Notes under the pieces: generated by a model
Database searches by the model: none
The model's input: the letters and a program-made list of their open reading frames with translations, nothing else
What the model was told of the DNA's origin: nothing
Translations under genes and position numbers: made by a program
Assembly (NCBI RefSeq): GCF_008364825.1
Contig: NZ_VTTO01000014.1
Span: 62,001 to 126,000, forward strand
Length of the DNA stretch: 64,000 nucleotides
Origin: Azospirillum sp. B21
GTDB lineage: Bacteria > Pseudomonadota > Alphaproteobacteria > Azospirillales > Azospirillaceae
Direction: 5' to 3'
Shown: piece by piece, positions 19,336-27,336 of the stretch
Layout of the letters: every line of letters starts with the position of its first letter
How positions within the stretch are numbered: position 1 is the first letter of the stretch

Positions 19336-19427
19336 CTTCGCAGCGCTTCAAACAGCCTCTTTGCAAAAACGTGCGAAGTTGCGAAGCCCTTTGCAAATGT
19401 GGCTTTGTGATTGCTAAGATTGCGAAG
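19336..19427. promoter_or_regulatory. ScfR/PccR-type operator cluster
   Basis: Two perfect TTTGCAAA octamers at 19360-19367 and 19390-19397 are exactly 30 bases apart, about three helical turns. Around them are TGCGAAG at 19372-19378, 19380-19386 and 19421-19427, a related TTGCTAAG at 19411-19418, and the reverse form CTTCGCA at 19336-19342. TTTGCAAA-type sites are the known targets of the RamB and PccR regulators of this family. The cluster lies between the divergent pccB and regulator genes and can act on both. Confidence 0.8.
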
Positions 19428-19472
19428 AACGGCGGATTTCCAAGGCCGTCCCGCGGGCGGGATTTTATACGT

Positions 19473-20933
19473 ATGCAAAAGAAGCTATTCCTTGGCTACA
19501 AGCTGCGCCGCCTGCGCGAACAGCGCGGTCTGACCCAGGCGTCGCTGGCCAAGACGCTGGAGCTTTCCCCCAGCTATCTCAACCAGTTGGAGAACAATCA
19601 GCGCCCGCTGACCCTGCCGGTGCTGATGCGGATCGCCGCCACCTTCGAGCTGGAACTGTCCGCCTTTCTGGAGGATGAGGACAGCCGGCTGGTCTCCGAC
19701 CTGCGCGAGGCGCTGGCCGATCCGCTCTTCGCCGGGGCGCCGCTGACCGCGGGCGAACTGCGCAGCGTGGTGGGATCCAGTCCGGAACTGGCCCGCCGGG
19801 TGCTCAGCCTGCATCAAGCCTACCAGAAGCTGCACGAGCGGGTGCAGTCGCTGGCCGACAGCCTGTCCAATCGCGAACCCAGCAGTCAAGAGGGCGACAG
19901 CTTCGCCGGCCCGCAGTTCCCGTACGAGGAGGTTCGAGACTATTTCCACTACTGCAACAACTACATCGGCCCGCTGGACGAGGCGGCGGAACGGCTGTGG
20001 GACACCGAGAAAATCCATTCCGGGTCGCTGCTGAACGAACTCGCCGCCTATCTGAAGCGCCGCCACGACGTGCGGGTGAAGATGGTCGCCGACGAGGCGG
20101 GGGAGACCGCCATGCGCAGCTACGACGCCTCCACCGGCACGCTGCGCCTGTCAGCCCTGCTGACCAGCTCCAGCCGCGCCTTTCACATGGCGAACCAGAT
20201 CGCGCTGCTGGAATTCGGCGACCAGATCGACGAACTGGTGGATCAGGCCAAGTTCTCCAGCGAGGATGCGCGGTCGATCTGCCGGGTCGGGCTCGCCAAC
20301 TATTTTGCCGGCGCGCTGGTCATGCCCTACCGCGCCTTCGCCGCGCAGGCCCGTACCCTGCGCCACGATGTCGAGCAGTTGCAGAGCCGCTTCTCCGCCA
20401 GTTTCGAGCAGGTCTGCCACCGGCTTTCCACCCTGCAGCGGCCGGGTGCCCGCGGCCTGCCCTTCTATTTCGTGCGGGTCGACATGGCCGGCAACATCAC
20501 CAAGCGCCATTCCGCCACCCGCTTCCACTTCGCCCGCTTCGGCGGCGCCTGCCCGCTGTGGAACGTGCACGAGGCCTTCGCCCAGCCCGGCAAGATCCTG
20601 GTGCAGTTCGCCCAGATGCCCGACCGAACCACTTACATCAGCATCGCCCGCACCGTGACCAAGCGTGGCGGCGCCTATCTGAAGCCGTCACGCCAGTTCG
20701 CCGTCGGGCTGGGCTGCGAGGCCAGCCACGCGCCGGAACTGGTCTATGCGGCGGGCATCGACATCACCGACATGAAGGCGGCGGTGCCGATCGGCGTGAA
20801 CTGCCGCCTATGCGAGCGCACCGACTGCCAGCAGCGCGCCTTCCCGCCGATCGGCAGCGAGCTGCGGGTGAACGAGCACCACCGCAGCTTCGTCCCCTAC
20901 CTCTTCAACCCGCCGGACGTCCCGCCGCGCTGA
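19473..20933 (+). CDS. pccR: Short-chain fatty acyl-CoA regulator (ScfR family, PccR-like)
   Basis: A 486-aa transcription factor. Residues about 8-62 are an XRE-type helix-turn-helix (LRRLREQRGLTQASLAKTL, then YLNQLENNQRPL). The central part matches the IrrE-like/DUF955 region without an intact HEXXH, and the C-terminal DUF2083 domain ends with the family's cysteine cluster (VNCRLCERTDCQQRAF). ScfR proteins sense acyl-CoA and control its assimilation; PccR of Rhodobacter does this for pcc and mcm genes. The divergent position next to pccB supports the same role and probable autoregulation. The start follows an AT-rich stretch; no strong ribosome site is seen. Confidence 0.9.
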   Translation: MQKKLFLGYKLRRLREQRGLTQASLAKTLELSPSYLNQLENNQRPLTLPVLMRIAATFELELSAFLEDEDSRLVSDLREALADPLFAGAPLTAGELRSVVGSSPELARRVLSLHQAYQKLHERVQSLADSLSNREPSSQEGDSFAGPQFPYEEVRDYFHYCNNYIGPLDEAAERLWDTEKIHSGSLLNELAAYLKRRHDVRVKMVADEAGETAMRSYDASTGTLRLSALLTSSSRAFHMANQIALLEFGDQIDELVDQAKFSSEDARSICRVGLANYFAGALVMPYRAFAAQARTLRHDVEQLQSRFSASFEQVCHRLSTLQRPGARGLPFYFVRVDMAGNITKRHSATRFHFARFGGACPLWNVHEAFAQPGKILVQFAQMPDRTTYISIARTVTKRGGAYLKPSRQFAVGLGCEASHAPELVYAAGIDITDMKAAVPIGVNCRLCERTDCQQRAFPPIGSELRVNEHHRSFVPYLFNPPDVPPR

Positions 20934-21067
20934 TCGGACTACCGGAGGAGGAGGCCATTTGGCCCACCGCTTGCTGAGAACGGGTCGCAAGATCGGAAAA
21001 GCTGTGCCCACGGGCGATTCCGGCCCCGATCTCTGCAAGCTGCGTTGCATTTTGCCAATGGCGGGTC

Positions 21068-21952
21068 ATGGACGGTGACAATCTGCATCACTCTCCCGGC
21101 GGGAGGGTGACGGCCTTCGCCCCGGAAGCGCTGGCCCGCATGCTGTCGGTATCGACCGCGGCGCTGGCCCAGGCGCGCGAGGTCGCGCTGGCGGTCAATG
21201 TGCTGACCGGCACGCCGCCGCGGCTGGTCGGCGATGCCGAGACCGCAGGCGCGCTCTGCACCGCGCTCGCGGCGAGCGCCATCGCCAATGCGCCGCCGGG
21301 CTCCGGCAGGCTGGAAGTCCGCCTATCCGCCATGCCGGTGGCGGAAGAACGGGTGATCCTGCGGGCTGAACTGGCCGGCCGCTTCGAAACCCAGGGTCCG
21401 ACCGGCTTCCACCAGGAACTCACCCGCCGGCTGCTGGCGACGATGGGGGCACAGATCGCCGTGCAGGATGGGGCGGACGGCCTGCGGAGGGTTACGCTGG
21501 ACATGCCGGTCGCCCTGCCGTCGCGCACCACCGACGGCGAGGTGCTGATGAGCTGGGCACGGTCGCGCGGCGGCCGGCTGCTGGTGGTGGACGACAGCGC
21601 GACCAACCGGATGGTGGTGGCGGGGCTGCTCGTCAAGGCCGGCTTCTCCGTCGAGACCGCCACCGGCGGGGCGGAGGCCGTGGAGGCCGTCGCCCAGGCG
21701 CCGGTGCCGCCCGAAGCGGTGCTGATGGACGTCGCCATGCCGGACATGGACGGGGTGACGGCCACGACCACCATCCGCTCGCTGGGCGACGAGCGCGCCC
21801 GCATCCCGATCATCGCCGTCACCGCCAACGCCCAGCCGGAGGACCGCGTCCGCTGCCTCGCCGCCGGGATGAACGACTACCTGACCAAGCCGGTCCGCCG
21901 CGCCGACCTGCTCGGCGCGCTGGAACGCTGGCTGGCGCCGTTGCCGGTCTAG
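21068..21952 (+). CDS. Response regulator with degenerate kinase-like N-terminus
   Basis: A 294-aa protein. The C-terminal 125 residues are a receiver domain: acidic pair in LLVVDDSATNR, phospho-acceptor Asp in AVLMDVAMPDMDG, conserved Thr in IIAVTAN and Lys in YLTKPV. The N-terminal 165 residues carry a remnant of a histidine-kinase ATPase domain (LVGDAETAGALCTALAAS resembles the helix before the N-box), but the H-box and the glycine-rich ATP lid are missing. It looks like the tail of a hybrid kinase that lost its kinase function. No partner kinase is adjacent. Its stop shares the bases CTAG with the stop of the convergent DUF924 gene. Confidence 0.82.
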   Translation: MDGDNLHHSPGGRVTAFAPEALARMLSVSTAALAQAREVALAVNVLTGTPPRLVGDAETAGALCTALAASAIANAPPGSGRLEVRLSAMPVAEERVILRAELAGRFETQGPTGFHQELTRRLLATMGAQIAVQDGADGLRRVTLDMPVALPSRTTDGEVLMSWARSRGGRLLVVDDSATNRMVVAGLLVKAGFSVETATGGAEAVEAVAQAPVPPEAVLMDVAMPDMDGVTATTTIRSLGDERARIPIIAVTANAQPEDRVRCLAAGMNDYLTKPVRRADLLGALERWLAPLPV

Positions 21953-22500
21953 AAGGAAGACCCCGGCTCTTTCAGGAAGGCCTCCTCCTCCGGCGTGCTG
22001 GGGCGGCCGAGGACGGCGTTGCGGTGGGGGAAACGGCCGAAGCGCTGAATGATCTCGCGATGACGCAGGGCGTAGTGGACCGTCGTCTCATCGCCCACCC
22101 GTTCGGTGAACAGCGCGACCGACCGCTCCTGGCTCGCGAGGTCCTCGTGATGCTCATAGGGCAGGTAGAGGAAGATCCTCTCGTCCGTGGTGCATTCCAG
22201 ATCGAAGCCGTTGGCGACGGCATGGTCGCTCACGCCCCGCGCCTTGGCATCGGTGGCGTAGGCGCGCGGATCGTCGCGGAACATGTTGCGCGGCACCTGA
22301 TCGAGCAGGACGCACAGCGCGATGCAGCCATCGACATCCTCCATCCAGTGGTCGTAGTCGCCGCGGGCCGCCGCCTCGTGATGGGGGCCCAGCGTGTCGG
22401 CGACCGCCCGGTCGAAGCTTGCCGATTTGCGGAACCAATAGGGCTTCATCGCCTCGTCGAACCAGAAATCGACGATCTCGTCGATCAGCTTGTCCACCAT
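21949..22500 (-). CDS. DUF924 family protein
   Basis: A 183-aa all-helical cytoplasmic protein. Family marks are EIVDFWFDEAMKPYWF near the N-terminus, LLDQVPRNMFRDDPRAYATD in the middle, and RFGRFPHRNAVLGR at the C-terminus. The helices resemble tetratricopeptide-like folds; the biochemical role of DUF924 is unknown. Start 22500 has GGAG about 9 bases upstream; the longer frame adds five residues. It converges on the response-regulator gene and shares the CTAG stop overlap. Confidence 0.9.
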   Translation of the reverse strand: MVDKLIDEIVDFWFDEAMKPYWFRKSASFDRAVADTLGPHHEAAARGDYDHWMEDVDGCIALCVLLDQVPRNMFRDDPRAYATDAKARGVSDHAVANGFDLECTTDERIFLYLPYEHHEDLASQERSVALFTERVGDETTVHYALRHREIIQRFGRFPHRNAVLGRPSTPEEEAFLKEPGSSF

Positions 22501-22553
22501 CCGTCTTCTCCGCAATAAGTCCGCCGCCCGGACGACCCGTTCTCCAAAAGAAA

Positions 22554-22577
22554 CAGGGCGCCCGAAGGGGCGCCCTG
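22554..22577 (-). terminator. Intrinsic terminator of the petABC operon
   Basis: CAGGGCGCCC/GGGCGCCCTG is a perfect 10-bp stem with a GAAG loop, 35 bases past the petC stop. On the minus strand it is followed by TTTCTTTT, a proper T-run. This is the clearest intrinsic terminator in the window. Confidence 0.88.
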
Positions 22578-22611
22578 TCCAGGTCCGAATTGCCTCACCG
22601 AACCGTCGGGC

Positions 22612-23373
22612 TCAGTGCAGCGTGCTCCACAGCTTGCGCTTGGTGGCATACATCAGGCCGGCCAGCACAAGGAGGAACAGTATGACCTTGACGCCCATCT
22701 GCTTGCGGGCATCCAGGTGCGGTTCCGCGGCGAAGGTCAGGAAGGTCGCCACGTCGTGCGCCTGCTGCTCCACCGTCGCCTTGGTGCCATCGGCGAAGGT
22801 GACGCCGTCCGGCTGGAGAATGTTCGGCATGCCGACCTGATGGCCGGGGAACACCTTGTTGTAGTTCATGCCGTCCATCAGCTTGACGTCGGCCGGCGGC
22901 TCCTCGAAGCCGGTCAGGAAGGCATAGAGGTAATCCTCGCCGCCGACGCGGGCCTTGGCCATCAGCGACAGGTCCGGCGGCAGGGCGCCGTTGTTCGACG
23001 CACGCGCCGCTTGGTCGTTGGCGAAGGGCGATGGGAAGCGGTCGGCCGGGACGGCCGGACGCATGAACATCTCGCCCGCGTCGTTCGGGCCGGCCTGCAC
23101 CTCATAGCCGGCGGCGATCGCCTTCAGCTCGTCCTCGCTGAAGCCGATGCCGGCCAGGGTGCGGATCGGGACCAGGCGCATGGAGTGGCAGGCGGCGCAG
23201 ACTTCCTTGTAGATCTGGAAGCCACGTTGGGCCGACGCCTTGTCGATGGTCCCGAAGATGCCGCTGTGCGGCCAGTTCTGCTTGGGGATGTGCACGCCTT
23301 CCGCGGCCTGCGCGGCCCCGGCGATGCCCAGAGCCAGCGCCGCCGAGAGGATAGCAGTCTTCAACGCGCGCAT
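22612..23373 (-). CDS. petC: Cytochrome c1 of the bc1 complex
   Basis: Haem c subunit that takes electrons from the Rieske protein and gives them to soluble cytochrome c. The 253-aa precursor has a signal peptide likely cut after AQA at residue 23, the haem-binding CAACH at residues 59-63, and a C-terminal membrane anchor (VILFLLVLAGLMYATKRK). EMFMRP lies in the usual axial-ligand region. The start overlaps the petB stop as TGATG. It is the last gene of petA-petB-petC. Confidence 0.95.
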   Translation of the reverse strand: MRALKTAILSAALALGIAGAAQAAEGVHIPKQNWPHSGIFGTIDKASAQRGFQIYKEVCAACHSMRLVPIRTLAGIGFSEDELKAIAAGYEVQAGPNDAGEMFMRPAVPADRFPSPFANDQAARASNNGALPPDLSLMAKARVGGEDYLYAFLTGFEEPPADVKLMDGMNYNKVFPGHQVGMPNILQPDGVTFADGTKATVEQQAHDVATFLTFAAEPHLDARKQMGVKVILFLLVLAGLMYATKRKLWSTLH

Positions 23374-24641
23374 CAGGCCTTCTCCATCGGCTTGGCATGG
23401 GCGCCGGCGGCGATGCCGCCCCCGCCCTTCAGAACGGACTCGGCGATGCTGTTGGGGAGCGGACTCGGCCGTTCCAGCTTGCCCAGCACCGGCAGCAGGA
23501 CCAGGAAGTGGAAGAAGTAGTAGGCGGTGCCGATACGGGCGATGATCAGCCAGGCGCCTTCGGCCGGCATGGCGCCGGCATAGCCGAGAACCAGCGCGTC
23601 GAGCGCCAGGATCCAGAAGAACTGGCGGTAGATCGGCCGGAACTTGCAGCTGCGGACCTTGGAACGGTCGAGCCACGGCAGGAAGGCCAGCAGCGCGATC
23701 GAGCCGAACATCGCCAGCACGCCGCCCAGCTTGTCCGGGATCGCGCGCAGCATGGCGTAGAAGGGCAGGAAGTACCATTCCGGCACGATGTGCGCCGGGG
23801 TCACCAGCGGGTTGGCCGGGATGTAGTTGTCCGGATGGCCCATGTAGTTCGGCATGAAGAACACGAACGCCGCGTAGATGATCAGGAAGATCACCACGGC
23901 GAAGCCGTCCTTGACCGTGACGTAGGGGTTGAACGGGACGGTGTCCTGCGGGCCCTTCGGGTCGATGCCCAGCGGGTTGTTCGAGCCGCAGACATGCAGC
24001 GCCGCCGTGTGCAGGATCACCAGACCCAGCAGCACGAAGGGCAGCAGGAAGTGCAGCGCGAAGAAGCGGTTCAGCGTCGGGTTGTCGACCGAGAAGCCGC
24101 CCCACAGCAGGGTCACGATCGGGTCGCCGACGATCGGGAAGGCCGAGAACAGGTTCGTGATGACGGTGGCGCCCCAGAAGCTCATCTGGCCCCAGGGCAG
24201 CACGTAGCCCATGAAGGCGGTGCCCATCATGACGAGGAAGATGATGACGCCCAGGATCCACAGGATTTCGCGCGGGGCCTTGTAGGAGCCGTAATAGAGG
24301 CCGCGGAACATGTGGATGTAGACGGCGATGAAGAACATCGACGCGCCGTTGGCGTGCACGTAGCGGATCAGCCAGCCGTAATTCACGTCGCGCATGATGC
24401 GCTCGACCGAATCGAAGGCCAGCGAGGTGTGGGACGAGTACTGCATCGCCAGGAACAGGCCCGTGGCGATCATGATCACCAGCATGATGCCGGCGATGGC
24501 ACCGAACGCCCACAGATAGTTGACGTTCCGCGGCATCGGGTAGTGGTTGTACTCGTGATCCAGCATCGTGAAGATCGGCAGGCGGCTGTCGATCCAGTTC
24601 ACGACCGGATTCTTGAACTTGGTGGCTTGAACCTGAGCCAT
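23373..24641 (-). CDS. petB: Cytochrome b of the bc1 complex
   Basis: Membrane core of the quinol:cytochrome c oxidoreductase; binds two b haems and both quinone sites. At 422 aa it has the usual eight helices plus the family's longer C-terminus. Landmarks are WLIRYVHANGASMFFI, GYVLPWGQMSFWGATVIT (Qo region) and VTPAHIVPEWYFLPFYAML, which contains the PEWY motif of the Qo site. The start MAQVQATKFKNP has GGAG upstream; a longer frame reaches into the petA end but is not needed. The petA stop lies 28 bases upstream. Confidence 0.96.
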   Translation of the reverse strand: MAQVQATKFKNPVVNWIDSRLPIFTMLDHEYNHYPMPRNVNYLWAFGAIAGIMLVIMIATGLFLAMQYSSHTSLAFDSVERIMRDVNYGWLIRYVHANGASMFFIAVYIHMFRGLYYGSYKAPREILWILGVIIFLVMMGTAFMGYVLPWGQMSFWGATVITNLFSAFPIVGDPIVTLLWGGFSVDNPTLNRFFALHFLLPFVLLGLVILHTAALHVCGSNNPLGIDPKGPQDTVPFNPYVTVKDGFAVVIFLIIYAAFVFFMPNYMGHPDNYIPANPLVTPAHIVPEWYFLPFYAMLRAIPDKLGGVLAMFGSIALLAFLPWLDRSKVRSCKFRPIYRQFFWILALDALVLGYAGAMPAEGAWLIIARIGTAYYFFHFLVLLPVLGKLERPSPLPNSIAESVLKGGGGIAAGAHAKPMEKA

Positions 24642-24669
24642 CTCGGGGTCTCCAGAACCGTTGGGCCGC

Positions 24670-25239
24670 TTAACCGAGCCGGATCTTGGTATCGCCCGTG
24701 AAGGCGTACGTCGGAAGGACAAGGTTTGCGGGGGCCGGGCCCTTGCGGATGCGCCCAGCGGTGTCGTAGTGCGAGCCGTGGCAGGGGCAGAACCACCCGC
24801 CATACTCGCCGCGCGGATCGGTGACCTTCTGGCCGAGCGGCACGCAGCCCAGATGCGTGCAGATGCCGATGACGATCAGCCATTCCGGCTTCTGCACACG
24901 GGCATCGTCGGCGGCGGGATCGCGCAGGTCGCCCAGGTTGACCTGCTTGGCGGCCTCGATCTCCTCGGCAGTGCGGTGGCGGACAAAGACAGGCTTTCCG
25001 CGCCAGGTGACCGTGATCGCCTGCCCCGCGGCAACCGGAGCCAGATCAACGTCGATGGAGGCAAGCGCCAGGGTGTCGGCCGCCGGATTCAGGCTGTCGA
25101 TGAAGGGCCAAGCCGCCGAGGCCGCCCCGACGACGCCGACCGCACCGGTGGCAAGATACAGAAAATCGCGGCGGGAACCCCCCTCGCCGCTGGAGGCCGC
25201 GTGGCCACCCGTCCCGGGCGGATGCGTGGTCTGAGCCAT
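24670..25239 (-). CDS. petA: Rieske iron-sulfur protein of the bc1 complex
   Basis: The 2Fe-2S subunit that shuttles electrons from quinol to cytochrome c1. The 189-aa product has a twin-arginine-type N-terminus (SRRDFLYLATG), a membrane anchor, and the cluster motifs CTHLGC (C127, H129, C132) and CPCHGS (C151, C153, H154). Start 25239 has GAGGAG upstream; the longer frame adds six basic residues. It heads the pet operon, with a 238-base divergent promoter region shared with trmL. Confidence 0.96.
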   Translation of the reverse strand: MAQTTHPPGTGGHAASSGEGGSRRDFLYLATGAVGVVGAASAAWPFIDSLNPAADTLALASIDVDLAPVAAGQAITVTWRGKPVFVRHRTAEEIEAAKQVNLGDLRDPAADDARVQKPEWLIVIGICTHLGCVPLGQKVTDPRGEYGGWFCPCHGSHYDTAGRIRKGPAPANLVLPTYAFTGDTKIRLG

Positions 25240-25477
25240 AAGCCTGTTTCTCCTCAAGGCATGCCCGACGCCCTTTGCCCGCGCCGGACGACCGATGGAC
25301 CATTTTTATGCATGACACGGCAAGCCCGCCCGCCGAAGGAAAAACCCTCAGGCATGCCGCATCGGTCCGGAGTGGGTATCTCCAGCTTCTGCGCTGCGGT
25401 ATACCGTCGCGTCGACATCTTGAAAAGTCCTTGGCCGGGAGACAATTTGTCGCGTGTGTCGGGGCTGGACTATTTGT

Positions 25478-25990
25478 ATGCAAAACAAACACTTCGAGGC
25501 AAGGCCCGCGTTGCGCCTTGTTCTGTTCGAACCCGACATTCCACAGAATGCCGGCACACTGATGCGACTCGCAGCCGGGCTGGGGGTGGCGCTCGACCTG
25601 ATCGAGCCCTGCGGATTCGTGCTGGACGACCGCCGGCTGCGCCGCGCCGGGATGGATTACCTGGACCATCTCGACTGGACCCGGCACAGCTCCTGGGCCG
25701 CCTACCGCGCGGCGCCGCAGACCGGGCGGCTGGTGCTGCTGACCACGCGGGCGGCGATCCCCTACACCGATTTCCGCTTCGCCCCCGGCGACCGCATCCT
25801 GGTCGGCCGCGAGAGCGCAGGCGTGCCCGACGAGGTGCATGACGCCGCCGACGCCCGGCTGGTGATCCCGATGGTGCCGCCCGCCCGCTCCTTGAACGTT
25901 GCGGTCAGCGCGGCGATGGTGTTGGGTGAAGCCCTGCGGCAGACCGCCGCACAAGAGACGCGGCAAACCGCCGGACAGGAAACGCCATGA
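25478..25990 (+). CDS. trmL: tRNA (cytidine/uridine-34 2'-O) methyltransferase
   Basis: SPOUT-type methyltransferase that methylates the wobble ribose in tRNA-Leu isoacceptors using S-adenosylmethionine. At 170 aa it has the family length. Motifs are LVLFEPDIPQNAGTLMRLAA near the start and the knot region with ILVGRESAGVPDEVHDAAD, then LVIPMVPPARSLNVAVSAAM. The ATG at 25478 gives the family N-terminus; the ribosome site is weak. Its stop overlaps hemF (ATGA), so the two are co-translated. Confidence 0.93.
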   Translation: MQNKHFEARPALRLVLFEPDIPQNAGTLMRLAAGLGVALDLIEPCGFVLDDRRLRRAGMDYLDHLDWTRHSSWAAYRAAPQTGRLVLLTTRAAIPYTDFRFAPGDRILVGRESAGVPDEVHDAADARLVIPMVPPARSLNVAVSAAMVLGEALRQTAAQETRQTAGQETP

Positions 25991-26874
25991 CCGCCGAAGC
26001 AAACGCCGACTCCAGCATCATCGAAGACCGCAAGGCCCGCGCCGCATCCTGGTTCCGGGAGCTGCGCGACCGCATCTGCGCCACCTTCGAGGCACTGGAG
26101 GACGAGCTGACCGGCACCCACGCCGACCTGCCCCCCGGCCGGTTCGAGCGCAAGAGCTGGACCCGCCCCGACCATGGCGGCGGCGAGGGCGGCGGCGGCA
26201 CCATGTCGGTGATGAAGGGCCGGGTGTTCGAGAAGGTCGGGGTCAACATCTCGACCGTGCATGGCATTTTCAGCCCGGAATTCCGCGCCAACATCCCCGG
26301 AGCTGCGGAAACCGGCGAGTTCTGGGCGGCGGGCATCAGCCTGGTGGCGCATATGCGCTCTCCCCTGGTTCCGGCCACGCACATGAACACGCGCCACATC
26401 GTTACCACCCAGGGCTGGTTCGGCGGCGGGGCCGACCTGACGCCGATGATTCCCGACGACCGGGACACCGCCGATTTCCATGCCGGCCTGCGCGCCGCCT
26501 GCGACCGCCACGACCCGGACTATTATCCGCGCTACAAGGAGTGGTGCGACCGCTATTTCTTCCTGCCGCATCGCGGCGAGGCGCGCGGAGTGGGCGGCAT
26601 CTTCTTCGACAACCTCGACTCGGGCAACTGGGAGGCGGACTTCGCCTTCACCCGCGATGTCGGCACCGCCTTCCTCGACAGCTACACCGCCCTGGTGCGC
26701 CGGCACATGAACCGGCCCTGGACGGCGGAACAGCGGGAACACCAGCTGATCCGCCGCGGCCGCTATGTGGAGTTCAACCTGCTCTACGACCGCGGCACCA
26801 CCTTCGGCCTAAAGACCGGCGGCAACACCGAGGCGATCCTGATGAGCCTGCCGCCCGAGGTGAAGTGGCCGTGA
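25987..26874 (+). CDS. hemF: Oxygen-dependent coproporphyrinogen III oxidase
   Basis: Aerobic haem-synthesis enzyme, 295 aa, converting coproporphyrinogen III to protoporphyrinogen IX with O2. Hallmarks are NISTVHGIFSP, HMNTRHI followed by WFGGGADLTP (substrate and metal region), YKEWCDRYFFLPHRGE, and the C-terminal RYVEFNLLYDRGT with TGGNTEAILMSLPP. The ATG overlaps the trmL stop. The stop lies one base from that of the convergent hypothetical gene. Confidence 0.95.
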   Translation: MTAEANADSSIIEDRKARAASWFRELRDRICATFEALEDELTGTHADLPPGRFERKSWTRPDHGGGEGGGGTMSVMKGRVFEKVGVNISTVHGIFSPEFRANIPGAAETGEFWAAGISLVAHMRSPLVPATHMNTRHIVTTQGWFGGGADLTPMIPDDRDTADFHAGLRAACDRHDPDYYPRYKEWCDRYFFLPHRGEARGVGGIFFDNLDSGNWEADFAFTRDVGTAFLDSYTALVRRHMNRPWTAEQREHQLIRRGRYVEFNLLYDRGTTFGLKTGGNTEAILMSLPPEVKWP

Positions 26875-26875
26875 T

Positions 26876-27220
26876 CTAGCGGCGCTGCCCCATCCGAACC
26901 CAGGGCGCCCAGGCCTGCCGAACCATCTCGCCCCACAGCCGCATCGGCGCCATCCACATCTCGGCCAATCCGACGGCGGACGCCATCGGATTGGCGCCGA
27001 ACGGGTGGGCTCCCGGCTTTCCTCCTGCGGGTCCCGCCAGCAGGAGCGGGTTCGTCAACGCAGGGGCGAGCAGCCCGGCGACCGCGTCGAAAGACGGGGT
27101 GGCGCGGAACTGGATGGCGATCACCTCCGCCCCGTCCTCACCGGCCTCGCGGTGACGGATCTGGATTTCCAGGTTCGGCAGATGGGCGGTCAGGGTCGTC
27201 TCGTCCGGTTTGTTGTCCAT
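26876..27220 (-). CDS. Unrecognised 114-aa protein
   Basis: I do not recognise this family. The N-terminal half reads as a beta-rich domain (LPNLEIQIRHREAGEDGAEV, then IAIQFRATPSFDAV). The C-terminal half is helical and Trp/Met-rich (GLAEMWMAPMRLWGEMVRQA), a pattern also seen in phasin-like helices, but it is too short to assign. Start 27220 has AAGGGAG about 10 bases upstream. The gene converges on hemF with one base between stops. The 116-base gap before topoisomerase IB holds divergent promoters. Confidence 0.68.
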   Translation of the reverse strand: MDNKPDETTLTAHLPNLEIQIRHREAGEDGAEVIAIQFRATPSFDAVAGLLAPALTNPLLLAGPAGGKPGAHPFGANPMASAVGLAEMWMAPMRLWGEMVRQAWAPWVRMGQRR

Positions 27221-27336
27221 GCTCGCGGCTCCCTTCTGGATCTGGCGGTGCGAGGATAGGGTTTTTGCAACTGCGAAGAAACCCTCTCCGAAGGAGGTAA
27301 CGGCAACCAACACCCGTTCCGGCCGTTGATGCCCAT

